Positions 25,606-33,027 of a stretch of 39,196 nt of DNA are shown here, in pieces. Origin of the DNA: Bacillota bacterium (GTDB lineage Bacteria; Bacillota_A; Clostridia; Lutisporales; Lutisporaceae); NCBI GenBank assembly GCA_022706865.1, contig JAKJBT010000006.1:1-39196 (forward strand), in the 5' to 3' direction. The position numbers and the translations under genes were made by a program. The notes under the pieces were generated by a model that was not told the DNA's origin, did not search any database, and saw nothing but the letters and a program-made list of their open reading frames with translations. Positions within the stretch are counted from its first letter, which is position 1, and every line of letters begins with the position of its first letter.

Positions 25606-26490
25606 TTATGCCTTATCCTCGGTAACCTTGCCCATGAGTCCCATAGGCCTGACTACCAGAACAGTAATTAATAGTACAAATGCAATAAGATCCCTGTACT
25701 GAGATGAAAGGTATCCTGCTGTAAAGGTCTCAATAATTCCCAGCAGCACAGAACCAATTACCGCACCTGGCAGGCTTCCCAGGCCTCCAAATACCGCAGC
25801 AATAAATGATTTATTCGTAATAATTCCTATTTGGGGATATACAGTATATTTCATACCGAACAACACTCCGGCTATACCGGCTAAAAAACCGCCCATAAGG
25901 AATACTGTAATTAATATAAAGTCAGTATTGACCCCCATTAAGGCGCTGGCTTTCAAGTTGTAAGAAGTAGCCTGAATAGCTTTTCCTATCTTTGTATGAT
26001 CAATGATATAAATCAATATAATCAGGCATATGGCAGATATCAGGAACATAGCTATATCAAGCTTTCCCATTGCCAGTTCGCCAATTTTTATCGGCTGTTT
26101 ATTAAATATCTCAGGATAGGTCCTAAAGGTCGGTCCAATGGCCGGAATAGCTATTACAAGATTCTCCATAAAAATGGATGCACCCATCGCAGATATTATA
26201 AAATACAAAAATGGAGCTCTTCTTTCTCTAAGAGGCTTATATGCCACTCTCTCAATAATCAGTGCCAAAATGGCAGAGCATATGGCAGCCGAAATGAATG
26301 CCAAAGGAAAAGGAAACTTTAAAAATGTAAGAAAAAAGAATCCGAAATATGCCCCGAACATTATTACGCCGCCGTGGGCAAAATTACTGAAATTCATAAT
26401 ACTATATACGAGAGAATAACCTACAGCCATCAAAGCATATACACTGCCTATGGAAAGACCGTTAATAAGCTGTTGAAAAAATTGTGTCAT
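25606..26490 (-). CDS. livH: Branched-chain amino acid ABC transporter permease LivH
   Basis: 294 residues from the ATG at 26490, chosen for GGAG about 8 bases upstream; the longer frame to 26547 runs into the intergenic hairpin. LivH features: QLINGLSIGSVYALMAVGYS at the N-terminus, NFSNFAHGGVIMFGAYFG, the EAA-like loop GKAIQATSYNLKASALMGVN, and FGGLGSLPGAVIGS near the C-terminus. About 8 membrane helices. Confidence 0.95.
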   Translation of the reverse strand: MTQFFQQLINGLSIGSVYALMAVGYSLVYSIMNFSNFAHGGVIMFGAYFGFFFLTFLKFPFPLAFISAAICSAILALIIERVAYKPLRERRAPFLYFIISAMGASIFMENLVIAIPAIGPTFRTYPEIFNKQPIKIGELAMGKLDIAMFLISAICLIILIYIIDHTKIGKAIQATSYNLKASALMGVNTDFILITVFLMGGFLAGIAGVLFGMKYTVYPQIGIITNKSFIAAVFGGLGSLPGAVIGSVLLGIIETFTAGYLSSQYRDLIAFVLLITVLVVRPMGLMGKVTEDKA

Positions 26491-26549
26491 TATTTTCTTC
26501 TCCTTTACACGTTTAGGAAAATAAACTGTATTGAGCAGAAAGAACATTT

Positions 26550-26580
26550 ATAGAGCAGAAGGAGTTTCCTTCTGCTCTAT
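26550..26580 (-). terminator. Strong intergenic hairpin between livK and livH (attenuator or RNA stabiliser)
   Basis: A perfect 14-bp stem, ATAGAGCAGAAGGA (26550-26563) and its complement (26567-26580), with a 3-base loop. It begins 21 bases after the livK stop. There is no strong T-run, so it may partly terminate or protect the livK transcript, giving more binding protein than permease. It is a common design in ABC operons, here inferred. Confidence 0.7.
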
Positions 26581-26600
26581 TTCACATGGTCAATTAATGT

Positions 26601-27785
26601 CTATTCTGCAGCAAACTTCTGCTGGAATACATACTTGCCATCAACTATTTTGAGTATAGCAGCATCTTTTCCTTCCGGATTATGGGTATCCTTGCTTATC
26701 TTTATCCTTCCTGTGATACCCTTTATATCTGTAGTTTCAAGAGCCTGAGCAATCTTTTCTCCATTGGCTTCTCCCGCTTTGGTCAAAGCATCTACAAACA
26801 TGAGAACTGCATCATGTACAAGATAACCATTAAGCTCAACATCTTTGTCGTACTTTGCCTTGTATCTGGTCTTGAAATCCTGAACTTCAGGATCATCGTA
26901 ATCCAAATGATTTACGAAGAAGGAACCTTCTACAGCATCCTTTGCCATGCTTATAAGCTGCTCGGACGGCCATCCGTCTCCTCCCATGAGTATCGCGTTT
27001 ATGCCAAGCTCTCTTGCTTGATTGGAGCTTAATGCCACTTCCTTAAAGAAGTAAGGCATGAATATAACCTCAGGATTAGCAGCCTTAATTTTTGATAACT
27101 GTGGCCTGAAGTCTACGTCACCTGTTTTGAAGCCTTCCTTGGCAACAATGGTTCCGCCTTTCTTTACAAAGAACTGTTCAAAGAACTCTGTAAGTCCCTG
27201 TGAGTAATCATCCCCTACATCGTAAAGAACTGCAGCAGTCTTGGCTTTAAGAACATCAGCCGCATATCCTGCAGCAACGGCACCTTGATAGGGGTCAATA
27301 AAGCATACTCTGAAGTTATAGGGCTTTACTTTACCGTCAAGTACAGTAACCTTTGGATTTGTTGCAACTGTAGCAATATCCGGAACCTTTGCCTCTTCAA
27401 GCACAGGGGCTATCGGTATAGCATTCCCGCTGGCATTTGGGCCCAGTATAGCGCAAACTTTGTCCTGAGTTGTAAGTCTCTTTGCAACGTTTACAGCTTC
27501 CTGCGGGTCGCCTTTTGTGTCATAACCGATAACTTCCAGCTGCTTTCCAAGCACTCCGCCTTTTGCATTGATTTCTTCAAAAAGCATCTTGACAGTGTTC
27601 AGTTCGCACTGTCCCCATACTGCCTGGTCACCTGTAAGAGAACCCATCCAGCCGACTAATATTTTTTCTCCGGCAGGAGCTGCAGATTCTGCAGGTGCTG
27701 CTGTCTGTGGGCTGCTGCAACCTGCAAGCCCGGCTGTAACAGCCATCAAACATACCATTAGTAATGCCAGTACTTTCTTTTTCAT
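26601..27785 (-). CDS. livK: Branched-chain amino acid-binding lipoprotein LivK/BraC type
   Basis: 394 residues. A lipoprotein signal peptide ends with LAGC at residues 20-23 (Cys23 should carry the lipid), followed by a Ala/Pro-rich linker and a type I periplasmic-binding fold (ILVGWMGSLTGDQAVWGQ ... GGDGWPSEQLISMAKDAVEGSFF). It captures leucine, isoleucine, valine or related amides outside the membrane and delivers them to LivHM. GGAGGAGGAATATT precedes the ATG. First gene of the operon. The fold also binds other amino acids, so the ligand is inferred from the operon. Confidence 0.9.
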   Translation of the reverse strand: MKKKVLALLMVCLMAVTAGLAGCSSPQTAAPAESAAPAGEKILVGWMGSLTGDQAVWGQCELNTVKMLFEEINAKGGVLGKQLEVIGYDTKGDPQEAVNVAKRLTTQDKVCAILGPNASGNAIPIAPVLEEAKVPDIATVATNPKVTVLDGKVKPYNFRVCFIDPYQGAVAAGYAADVLKAKTAAVLYDVGDDYSQGLTEFFEQFFVKKGGTIVAKEGFKTGDVDFRPQLSKIKAANPEVIFMPYFFKEVALSSNQARELGINAILMGGDGWPSEQLISMAKDAVEGSFFVNHLDYDDPEVQDFKTRYKAKYDKDVELNGYLVHDAVLMFVDALTKAGEANGEKIAQALETTDIKGITGRIKISKDTHNPEGKDAAILKIVDGKYVFQQKFAAE

Positions 27786-28092
27786 AATATTCCTCCTCCA
27801 ACTTACTGAAAATAAATTAAAAACAATATCCTCCTTTCTATATAACGCTTCAGCAGGAAATTTTTCGATTGCAGAAAAGCTTCCTTACCTCTGCGCGTCT
27901 CAACGCGAGTAAAGAAATGCCTCGTTAGAATACAAATATGTATATTACTGTATAAATATATTTAAAATATTTAGAAAAATGACATGTATATAGTCAGCAA
28001 AATTATATCATCAGAATAGTTGCTTTATTCTAACGTATGTCTTATGATTCTACACAAATTCATTTTATCCTTCTAAAAAAAATCCTTTTAAT
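27786..28092 (-). promoter_or_regulatory. Leader and promoter region of livK (354-base gap with 28093-28139)
   Basis: No gene is visible. A CodY-box-like sequence, AACTTACTGAAAATA (27800-27814), has three mismatches to the palindromic consensus AATTTTCWGAAAATT and sits close to the livK ribosome binding site, so CodY repression is possible. A small hairpin CGCGT/ACGCG lies at 27894-27907. CGTTAGAATA occurs inverted at 27923-27932 and 28027-28036, possibly two regulator sites. Minus-strand TATAAT-like elements exist near 27995-28000, but I cannot fix a full promoter. No T-box or riboswitch core is seen. Confidence 0.4.
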
Positions 28093-28126
28093 AAAAAATA
28101 CACTATATAGCTATAGTGTATTTTTT
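28093..28126. terminator. Bidirectional terminator, 15-bp perfect stem
   Basis: AAAAAATACACTATA (28093-28107), 4-base loop, then its exact complement (28112-28126). T-runs occur on both strands. It ends the leftward Rad52-like/beta-CASP transcript 14 bases after the stop codon. Confidence 0.85.
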
Positions 28127-28139
28127 TCACAAATGATTA

Positions 28140-28730
28140 TTACATAAGCTTTGTCCCTTGATTTTCAGTAACATCCCGTTCCTTAAGCATCCTGATTATC
28201 TTGCTTGCATCATTTTTTGAAAGATCTTTGCTGAAGCTCTTTCCCGTCTTATCCTGTATAAGATCTCTCAGCTCATCATTTGATATATTAAGATTTTTTG
28301 CTATCGCAAATATAGTGTTGATCTGCGTTTTTGTAGCAGCTTCAGAATTTTTCTGTTCCTCAGCCTGCAGGATCTGTTTCTCTTCACTAATATTTTTTCC
28401 CTCACCCACCTCCTCAAATCCTGTATATTCAACTCCATAGCCGGCAAATCGCAGTGCCCTGGCAATTGCCCTTGTCTCTGCAAGCTCAAGAATTGCATTG
28501 GAAAGCACCTTATCCCTCTTTACTGAGGCATTCCCCAATCCGTTAAAGGTCCCTTTTTCGGTCTTTACAGAAGCCTGGACCACTGTTGATTCCTCGTTAT
28601 ACTGCACTACGCTGGTTTCTATGGATAAATTCTTGTTCTCATCATGGGCTAGTCTCAATCTGCCGCCAACCACAGGGTATATTTTACCCTGTACCTTAAC
28701 AAGTTCTTCATTCTTAAATGTACTCGGCAT
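28140..28730 (-). CDS. Rad52/DdrA-like DNA repair protein, candidate single-strand annealing protein
   Basis: 196 residues. The N-terminal domain (about 1-106) resembles the Rad52/ERF/DdrA group: a mixed beta region, then an AETRAIARALRFAGYG helix (84-99) that parallels the ETSAIGRALA motif of ERF and related annealing proteins. A Glu/Lys/Gln-rich linker (107-133) leads to a small C-terminal domain (about 134-184, TKTQINTIFAIAKNL...DLSKNDASKIIRML) of the type found at the end of such proteins. If so, it binds single-stranded DNA during repair. It is not near phage genes, so it seems a chromosomal repair protein. The ATG is preceded by GGAGGG, but both are held in a hairpin. The assignment is by motif resemblance and moderate. 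Confidence 0.55.
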   Translation of the reverse strand: MPSTFKNEELVKVQGKIYPVVGGRLRLAHDENKNLSIETSVVQYNEESTVVQASVKTEKGTFNGLGNASVKRDKVLSNAILELAETRAIARALRFAGYGVEYTGFEEVGEGKNISEEKQILQAEEQKNSEAATKTQINTIFAIAKNLNISNDELRDLIQDKTGKSFSKDLSKNDASKIIRMLKERDVTENQGTKLM

Positions 28731-28776
28731 ATTATTCCCTCCTGGATATATATTGTGAGGGTAAGAGAATAATATG
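28728..28776 (-). promoter_or_regulatory. mRNA hairpin sequestering the ribosome binding site and start codon of the Rad52-like gene
   Basis: CATATTATTC (28728-28737) pairs perfectly with GAATAATATG (28767-28776), and CCTC (28738-28741) with GAGG (28757-28760). In the minus-strand mRNA the second arm holds the start codon AUG and GAGG of the ribosome binding site. It begins 9 bases after the beta-CASP stop, with no T-run, so it looks like translational control rather than a terminator. Confidence 0.6.
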
Positions 28777-28785
28777 CATATATCT

Positions 28786-30399
28786 TCAGCTTATTTCCTT
28801 TTTCAGTTCTGCTATGCTTTCTTCAAGTTTTTTCAGGTGATACAGCAATGAATCATTCTTAACATTGCTGCCCTCAGATATAATGTATTCAAGGCTGTCT
28901 AAAGTATCACCCGAATTAGCCTTCAGTGACCTCAAATAGCTTATGAGATCATATTTATCCATACTCTTGCTTTCGGCTGTTATTTCCCTGGCAGCTGCTT
29001 CAGAAAGCTCTACAGTCTCCCCAAGCTTTGCCACTTCAACGGGAATCCCCAGCTCTGATTCCATAAGCTTGGAAAGCACCTTCGACGATTCTTCTTCTCC
29101 ATGTACCAGAAATACTTTTTTGGGTTTTCTCATGAAAGCCCCTACCCAATCTATAAGCCCTCTCTGGTCCGCATGACTTGAAAATCCTTCAATAGAGTAA
29201 ATGTTACAGTTTACACTTATTTCTTCGCCGAATATCTTTACAAGCTTTTCTCCGTCCTTTATTCTTCTGCCCAGCGTATTCTTAGCCTGATAACCCACAA
29301 ATACCACACTTGACTCTTTACGCCACAGGTTGTGCTTGAGATGATGCTTGATCCTGCCTGCTTCACACATACCGCTGGCGGATATTATTATGCTGCTTCC
29401 CTCTTTAGTATTGATAGCCTTTGATTCTTCAGCCGTGTGTGTGAATATGAGGTTAGGAAATTCAAAAGGATTATCTCCCTTATTTATCAATTTTTGTGTG
29501 TCCTCATCCATATAAGGCAGGAAGCTCTGAAATATACCTGTTGCATTAATTGCAAGAGGGCTGTCCACATATACCGGGATATTGCATATTGTTGAAGACT
29601 CGCATTCCTTCAGCATGTTCAGTATATAAAGTATTTCCTGTGTCCTTTCGACTGCAAAGGAAGGTATTACCACATTGCCGTTCCTCTCTATCGTATCAGT
29701 GATAATATCAAGCAGTGCCAGCGTACTGTTTTTGGCCTCCCTGTGCAGCCTATCCCCATATGTGGATTCCATTATCAAATAGTCGGCTTCTTCAATTATT
29801 GAAGGATCATTCAAAATCGGCGTATCTTTTTTTCCTATATCTCCTGAGTATAGCAGTTTTATCTCCTCGTTGTTTTCCCTGATCCACATTTCAATGATTC
29901 CCGAACCGAGTATATGTCCTGCATCTTTGATCCTGATAGAGATATTTGAGTCTATACCTATGATCTTATTGTACTCTGCAGGCTGAAAAAGCTTTAATGA
30001 AGCTTCCGCATCCGTGACGGTATACAAGGGTTCTATAACTTCTTTTCCTGCTCTTTTTCTCTTCCTGTTCTTCCATTCTGTTTCTGATTCCTGTATGAAT
30101 GCACTGTCAGGAAGCATAATTTTGCAAAGCTCAAAAGTCGGGGCTGTGGAAATGATCTTGCCCTTGAAGCCCCGTTTGACAAGCTGCGGTATCCTTCCGC
30201 TGTGGTCGATATGAGCATGGGATAGTATAAGGATATCAATTTCTGAAGGATTGAACCTGAATTGTTCAAAATTCATTTCGTCAGCTTCACTTCCGCCTTG
30301 AAACATACCAGTGTCCAGAAGTATCTTTTTATTTCCTGTCTCGATAAGATGGCAGGATCCCGTTACAGTACCTGCCGCACCGCAAAAAGTAAGCCTCAT
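28786..30399 (-). CDS. Beta-CASP metallo-beta-lactamase-fold nuclease with RMMBL domain
   Basis: 537 residues. The zinc-binding motif is H61-A-H63-I-D65-H66 (SHAHIDHSG), with further ligands in STYGD, the beta-CASP insertion with VYVDSPLAI, and SASGMCEAGRIKHHL, followed by the RMMBL motif GFSSHADQRGL. This is the family of RNase J and CPSF73-like RNA-processing enzymes; bacterial members close to this one are usually called MBL-fold RNA-specificity hydrolases. A C-terminal tail (about 460-537) is helical and specific to this group. A predicted endo- or exoribonuclease; it is not RNase J itself (it lacks the RNase J N-terminal HIDH context and length). It shares the transcript with the Rad52-like gene. 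Confidence 0.88.
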   Translation of the reverse strand: MRLTFCGAAGTVTGSCHLIETGNKKILLDTGMFQGGSEADEMNFEQFRFNPSEIDILILSHAHIDHSGRIPQLVKRGFKGKIISTAPTFELCKIMLPDSAFIQESETEWKNRKRKRAGKEVIEPLYTVTDAEASLKLFQPAEYNKIIGIDSNISIRIKDAGHILGSGIIEMWIRENNEEIKLLYSGDIGKKDTPILNDPSIIEEADYLIMESTYGDRLHREAKNSTLALLDIITDTIERNGNVVIPSFAVERTQEILYILNMLKECESSTICNIPVYVDSPLAINATGIFQSFLPYMDEDTQKLINKGDNPFEFPNLIFTHTAEESKAINTKEGSSIIISASGMCEAGRIKHHLKHNLWRKESSVVFVGYQAKNTLGRRIKDGEKLVKIFGEEISVNCNIYSIEGFSSHADQRGLIDWVGAFMRKPKKVFLVHGEEESSKVLSKLMESELGIPVEVAKLGETVELSEAAAREITAESKSMDKYDLISYLRSLKANSGDTLDSLEYIISEGSNVKNDSLLYHLKKLEESIAELKKEIS

Positions 30400-30479
30400 A
30401 TTGCACCTCCGTAATTACTGAATATATACACATATATTGACTATATTCTACATCTATTCACCATTACCTTTTGAAAAAC

Positions 30480-30517
30480 AAAAAGACCTTAAATAAATTA
30501 ACCTGCAAGGTCTTTTT
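30480..30517. terminator. Terminator between the beta-CASP gene and tRNA-Pro
   Basis: 11-bp perfect arms AAAAAGACCTT (30480-30490) and AAGGTCTTTTT (30507-30517). A T-run lies on either strand. On the minus strand it would stop readthrough from the CotS-like gene before it enters the beta-CASP gene. Confidence 0.75.
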
Positions 30518-30542
30518 ATTGAAACAATGGAACCAAATTCTA

Positions 30543-30571
30543 TTGACAATAAATTCATTTCGTTATATCAT
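30543..30571 (+). promoter_or_regulatory. tRNA-Pro promoter
   Basis: TTGACA (30543-30548), 17 bases, TATCAT (30566-30571), ending 16 bases before the mature tRNA. Strong match to the sigma-A consensus. Confidence 0.85.
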
Positions 30572-30587
30572 TTATATTGTCAGTTTG

Positions 30588-30664
30588 CGGGGCGTAGCGC
30601 AGCTTGGTAGCGCGCTTGGTTCGGGACCAAGAGGTCGCAGGTTCAAATCCTGTCGCCCCGACCA
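30588..30664 (+). tRNA. tRNA-Pro (anticodon CGG)
   Basis: 77 bases including an encoded CCA end. Acceptor stem CGGGGCG/CGCCCCG, D arm with GCGC...GCGC, anticodon stem CTTGG/CCAAG around loop TTCGGGA, which gives anticodon CGG, and T arm GCAGG-TTCAAAT-CCTGT. All pairs are sound. It reads CCG codons. There is no terminator before the convergent CotS-like gene 12 bases on. Confidence 0.96.
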
Positions 30665-30676
30665 TTAAATTTAAGA

Positions 30677-31765
30677 CTACAACTCAATAATATCCGGGTC
30701 ATAATCCAAATCCAGCCCATAGAAATTGATATAGCAATAAATGAACTCCCTTTTATAGTCTCTGCTCCTTAATTGTCTTTTAAGCTTTTTCATATACTTC
30801 TTTTCGTTCCACTTTTTATTTCCTATATACCGCTTTCTGCCCAGCTTCCAGAATTTGTGAGGAAAAACCAATATTGCCAGTAACATTTCATATTCTTCCT
30901 TTGACATAGGCCGTAGCTTGCAATAGCTCTCAATAAGCCTTCTGCACAAGTCAAAATCCCATTTGAACCTTTTCTTTGAGAGTATCCTTCTTATCATTTT
31001 ACCTAAATCGCTCATTGGAATATCATATTGACATGACTCCAGGTCAACGACAAACAGTTTATTATTTTTGTCAACAATTATGTTCTGATAATAGAAGCTG
31101 TCGTGACATATACTGCCTTCATTTATATAATACTCACAAAGTTCATCGTACCTGCTGTGATCGAGTATTCTGATTGCAAGCTCTGCTTCCCTAATAAAAT
31201 AGTCAATATTGCTCTTATATATGTAATCGAACTCTGCTTTCAGCTTAAGCTTGTCAATATGTTCCCTGTATCCCGCCAGTTCATCCCGGCACTTTGCAAA
31301 GGTCCGACGCCACTTCATAATATGAGACTTGACCTTAACATGCTTAGGAGTCTTGAATCCCTTTGCTCTGTTGTGAAAATCCGCCAGAAGCTCAGAATAC
31401 CTTTCTATTTCCTCCGGTATTGAAAAACTTGCTTCGCATCCTTCAATCCAATAAGTAAGATAAAAAGCCGTGTCCCTACGTTTTATTATCGGTTTTCCTT
31501 CTTTTGTACAGTAGTATTCTGCAATATAGTCACAGCCGTTTTCTTTCAAATGCAGCATAATATTATAGCTCTTCTTAGCTTTTTCATAACCATTGCTTAC
31601 ACGTTTCAAACAAAAAAAACCTTTATCCGTACCAACCTTATATGCACTTCTGACTCTGTCTATCGATTCTACCCGAAAATCATAATTGTTTAATACATCT
31701 GCCAGGGTTCTCATTTCTTTTTGATTTATATCCGATGCACATTTGATTTCCGTCCGTGACAGCAT
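30677..31765 (-). CDS. CotS-family spore coat kinase-like protein
   Basis: 362 residues from the ATG at 31765 (GGAGTGG upstream; the longer frame lacks a site). It belongs to the aminoglycoside-phosphotransferase/CotS kinase-like fold. Visible motifs: an N-lobe lysine in GFFCLKRV (about 51-58), catalytic-loop type ICHDSFYYQNIIVD (about 220-233) with the Asp and Asn of the APH Brenner motif, and the metal-binding VVDLESCQYDIPMSDLG (about 240-256). CotS proteins are spore coat components of Bacillus and Clostridia, so this marks a spore former. It is between two tRNA genes transcribed the other way. Confidence 0.82.
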   Translation of the reverse strand: MLSRTEIKCASDINQKEMRTLADVLNNYDFRVESIDRVRSAYKVGTDKGFFCLKRVSNGYEKAKKSYNIMLHLKENGCDYIAEYYCTKEGKPIIKRRDTAFYLTYWIEGCEASFSIPEEIERYSELLADFHNRAKGFKTPKHVKVKSHIMKWRRTFAKCRDELAGYREHIDKLKLKAEFDYIYKSNIDYFIREAELAIRILDHSRYDELCEYYINEGSICHDSFYYQNIIVDKNNKLFVVDLESCQYDIPMSDLGKMIRRILSKKRFKWDFDLCRRLIESYCKLRPMSKEEYEMLLAILVFPHKFWKLGRKRYIGNKKWNEKKYMKKLKRQLRSRDYKREFIYCYINFYGLDLDYDPDIIEL

Positions 31766-31866
31766 TATATCCACTCCAATCACAATATGTACCTATAATT
31801 CCGGTTAATATATTATATTTTGGAGTGCTATGATATATATCAAAAGAAAAAAAACAAACTTGTCAA

Positions 31867-31895
31867 TTGACAAATTTATTTCGTTAGTATATTAT
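31867..31895 (+). promoter_or_regulatory. Promoter of the CAT-anticodon tRNA
   Basis: TTGACA (31867-31872), 17 bases, TATTAT (31890-31895), 17 bases before the mature tRNA. It shares TTGACAA...ATTTCGTTA with the tRNA-Pro promoter. Confidence 0.85.
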
Positions 31896-31912
31896 TATAT
31901 TTGTTGCTGTTT

Positions 31913-31989
31913 GGGCCTTTAGCTCAGTTGGTTAGAGCAACCGGCTCATAACCGGTTGGTCCGGGGTTCGAGTCCCTGAAGGCCCACCA
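31913..31989 (+). tRNA. tRNA with CAT anticodon, probably tRNA-Ile2 (lysidine), alternatively elongator tRNA-Met
   Basis: 77 bases with encoded CCA. Acceptor GGGCCTT/AAGGCCC, anticodon stem ACCGG/CCGGT around loop CTCATAA, T arm CCGGG-GTTCGAGT-CCCTG type pairing. A CAT anticodon may be Met or, after TilS converts C34 to lysidine, Ile. The acceptor has C4-G69 and C5-G68, known TilS recognition pairs, and the sequence resembles the Bacillus subtilis Ile2 tRNA more than its Met tRNA. I favour Ile2 by this comparison. It ends 9 bases from the convergent cheR stop. Confidence 0.9.
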
Positions 31990-31998
31990 TTACACTTC

Positions 31999-32781
31999 CT
32001 ATACTTGTCCGCTTCTTTTATAGAAGAAAGTTTTCACTGACTCCAGTTTATATCTGTGCGGAAGTATTATCTGCTCCGTGCTGCCGACAAACAACACTCC
32101 ATTGCTGCTTAGGGAATTCCTGAAATTATGGTACATTATTGTTTTAGCTTCTTCCGTAAAATAAATCATTACATTCCTGCATACAATCAGATCACAGTTT
32201 TCAGGGTATTTGTCCACCAGCAGGTTATGATGCCTGAATTCTATACAGTTGGTTATCTTTTCACTTATCTTGTAATAATCCCCCGATTTTACAAAAAAAT
32301 TATCAACAAAATTCCTTGGCAGGTTCTCAAGGCTCTTTGAAGAATATATCCCCTTTTTTGCCTTATTCACCGCAGCGTCGTCTATATCCGTTGCAAGTAT
32401 CTTGAGGCTGCTCAGATCAACGAATCTGCTCATCATCATTGCAAGAGAGTAAGGTTCTTCTCCTGTAGAACATGCAGCGCTCCATATTTTAGGCTTTTTA
32501 TTAAATTTCATTATTTCAGGCATTATTTCATTCTCCAGGACCTTCCACTGCTCGGGATTCCTGTAAAACTCTGATACATTAATTGTCAGATAATTGATGA
32601 ATTCATTATATAGATCTGAATCCTGCGTCAATGCTTTGTAATACATATCGTAGTCATCATAGTTGTTCCTGCGGATAAGCGAGTCTATCCTTCTTCGCAT
32701 CTGCCGCTCCTTGTAGCTTGACAAATCTATCCCCGTAAGCCTTAATATCTTTTCTTTAAATCCTTCATAGTTATCTAACAT
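31999..32781 (-). CDS. cheR: CheR-type chemoreceptor methyltransferase
   Basis: 260 residues from the ATG at 32781 (AGGAG seven bases upstream). Uses S-adenosylmethionine to methylate glutamates of chemoreceptors. An N-terminal all-helical domain (about 1-70) contains SSYKERQMRRRI, which binds the receptor helix, then NVSEFYRNPEQW and the SAM-binding motif ACSTGEEPYSLAM (103-115), followed by NCDLIVCRNVMIYF. No receptor, CheB or CheA lies nearby, so its partners are elsewhere in the genome. Confidence 0.94.
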   Translation of the reverse strand: MLDNYEGFKEKILRLTGIDLSSYKERQMRRRIDSLIRRNNYDDYDMYYKALTQDSDLYNEFINYLTINVSEFYRNPEQWKVLENEIMPEIMKFNKKPKIWSAACSTGEEPYSLAMMMSRFVDLSSLKILATDIDDAAVNKAKKGIYSSKSLENLPRNFVDNFFVKSGDYYKISEKITNCIEFRHHNLLVDKYPENCDLIVCRNVMIYFTEEAKTIMYHNFRNSLSSNGVLFVGSTEQIILPHRYKLESVKTFFYKRSGQV

Positions 32782-32853
32782 AAGCAAACTCCTAACAGAT
32801 TAATAATAGATTGGATTATCACTATTCTATCATATGAAAAACATAAAAAAAAG

Positions 32854-32876
32854 TCGTGATATGTATTATATCACGA
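32854..32876 (-). terminator. Hairpin in the gap upstream of cheR
   Basis: 9-bp perfect stem TCGTGATAT (32854-32862)/ATATCACGA (32868-32876), 5-base loop, and a run of eight T follows on the minus strand. It is a second, downstream terminator for the ispH-rpsA transcript, isolating cheR. Confidence 0.75.
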
Positions 32877-32900
32877 TAATATAATGTAAAGGGGGTCTCA

Positions 32901-32972
32901 ATGTATTTTGTGAGGTCGATATTAGTGTTGACAATAAAAAAATATTTATACATAAATGCTAAAACAAATTAA
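32901..32972 (+). CDS. Candidate 23-residue small reading frame (weak)
   Basis: AAGGGGG at 32888-32895 lies 5 bases before an ATG that opens a 23-codon frame ending in TAA at 32970-32972, just before a hairpin. The peptide is basic and hydrophobic. A TATAAT at 32880-32885 lies too close to the ribosome binding site to drive this message well. No homology is recognised; chance is quite possible. Confidence 0.15.
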   Translation: MYFVRSILVLTIKKYLYINAKTN

Positions 32973-32975
32973 AAA

Positions 32976-33011
32976 AGCACACTTCTTGTGAATTTCACAA
33001 TGAAGTGTGCT
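32976..33011 (-). terminator. Terminator of the ispH-rpsA gene
   Basis: 10-bp arms AGCACACTTC (32976-32985) and GAAGTGTGCT (33002-33011) enclose a further 7-bp pairing, TTGTGAA/TTCACAA. On the minus strand six T follow. It begins 17 bases after the stop codon. Confidence 0.9.
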
Positions 33012-33027
33012 GCTTGTGGTTCTTTGT

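Noticed and set aside
27786..28092. A T-box or leader peptide with regulatory codons before livK
   Set aside because: No T-box motif is present, and the only short frame behind an AGGAGG has three bases of spacing and seven codons, too poor to support.
30471..30668. A 65-codon rightward frame
   Set aside because: It runs across the terminator, the promoter and the whole of tRNA-Pro, so its residues are the tRNA read as protein.
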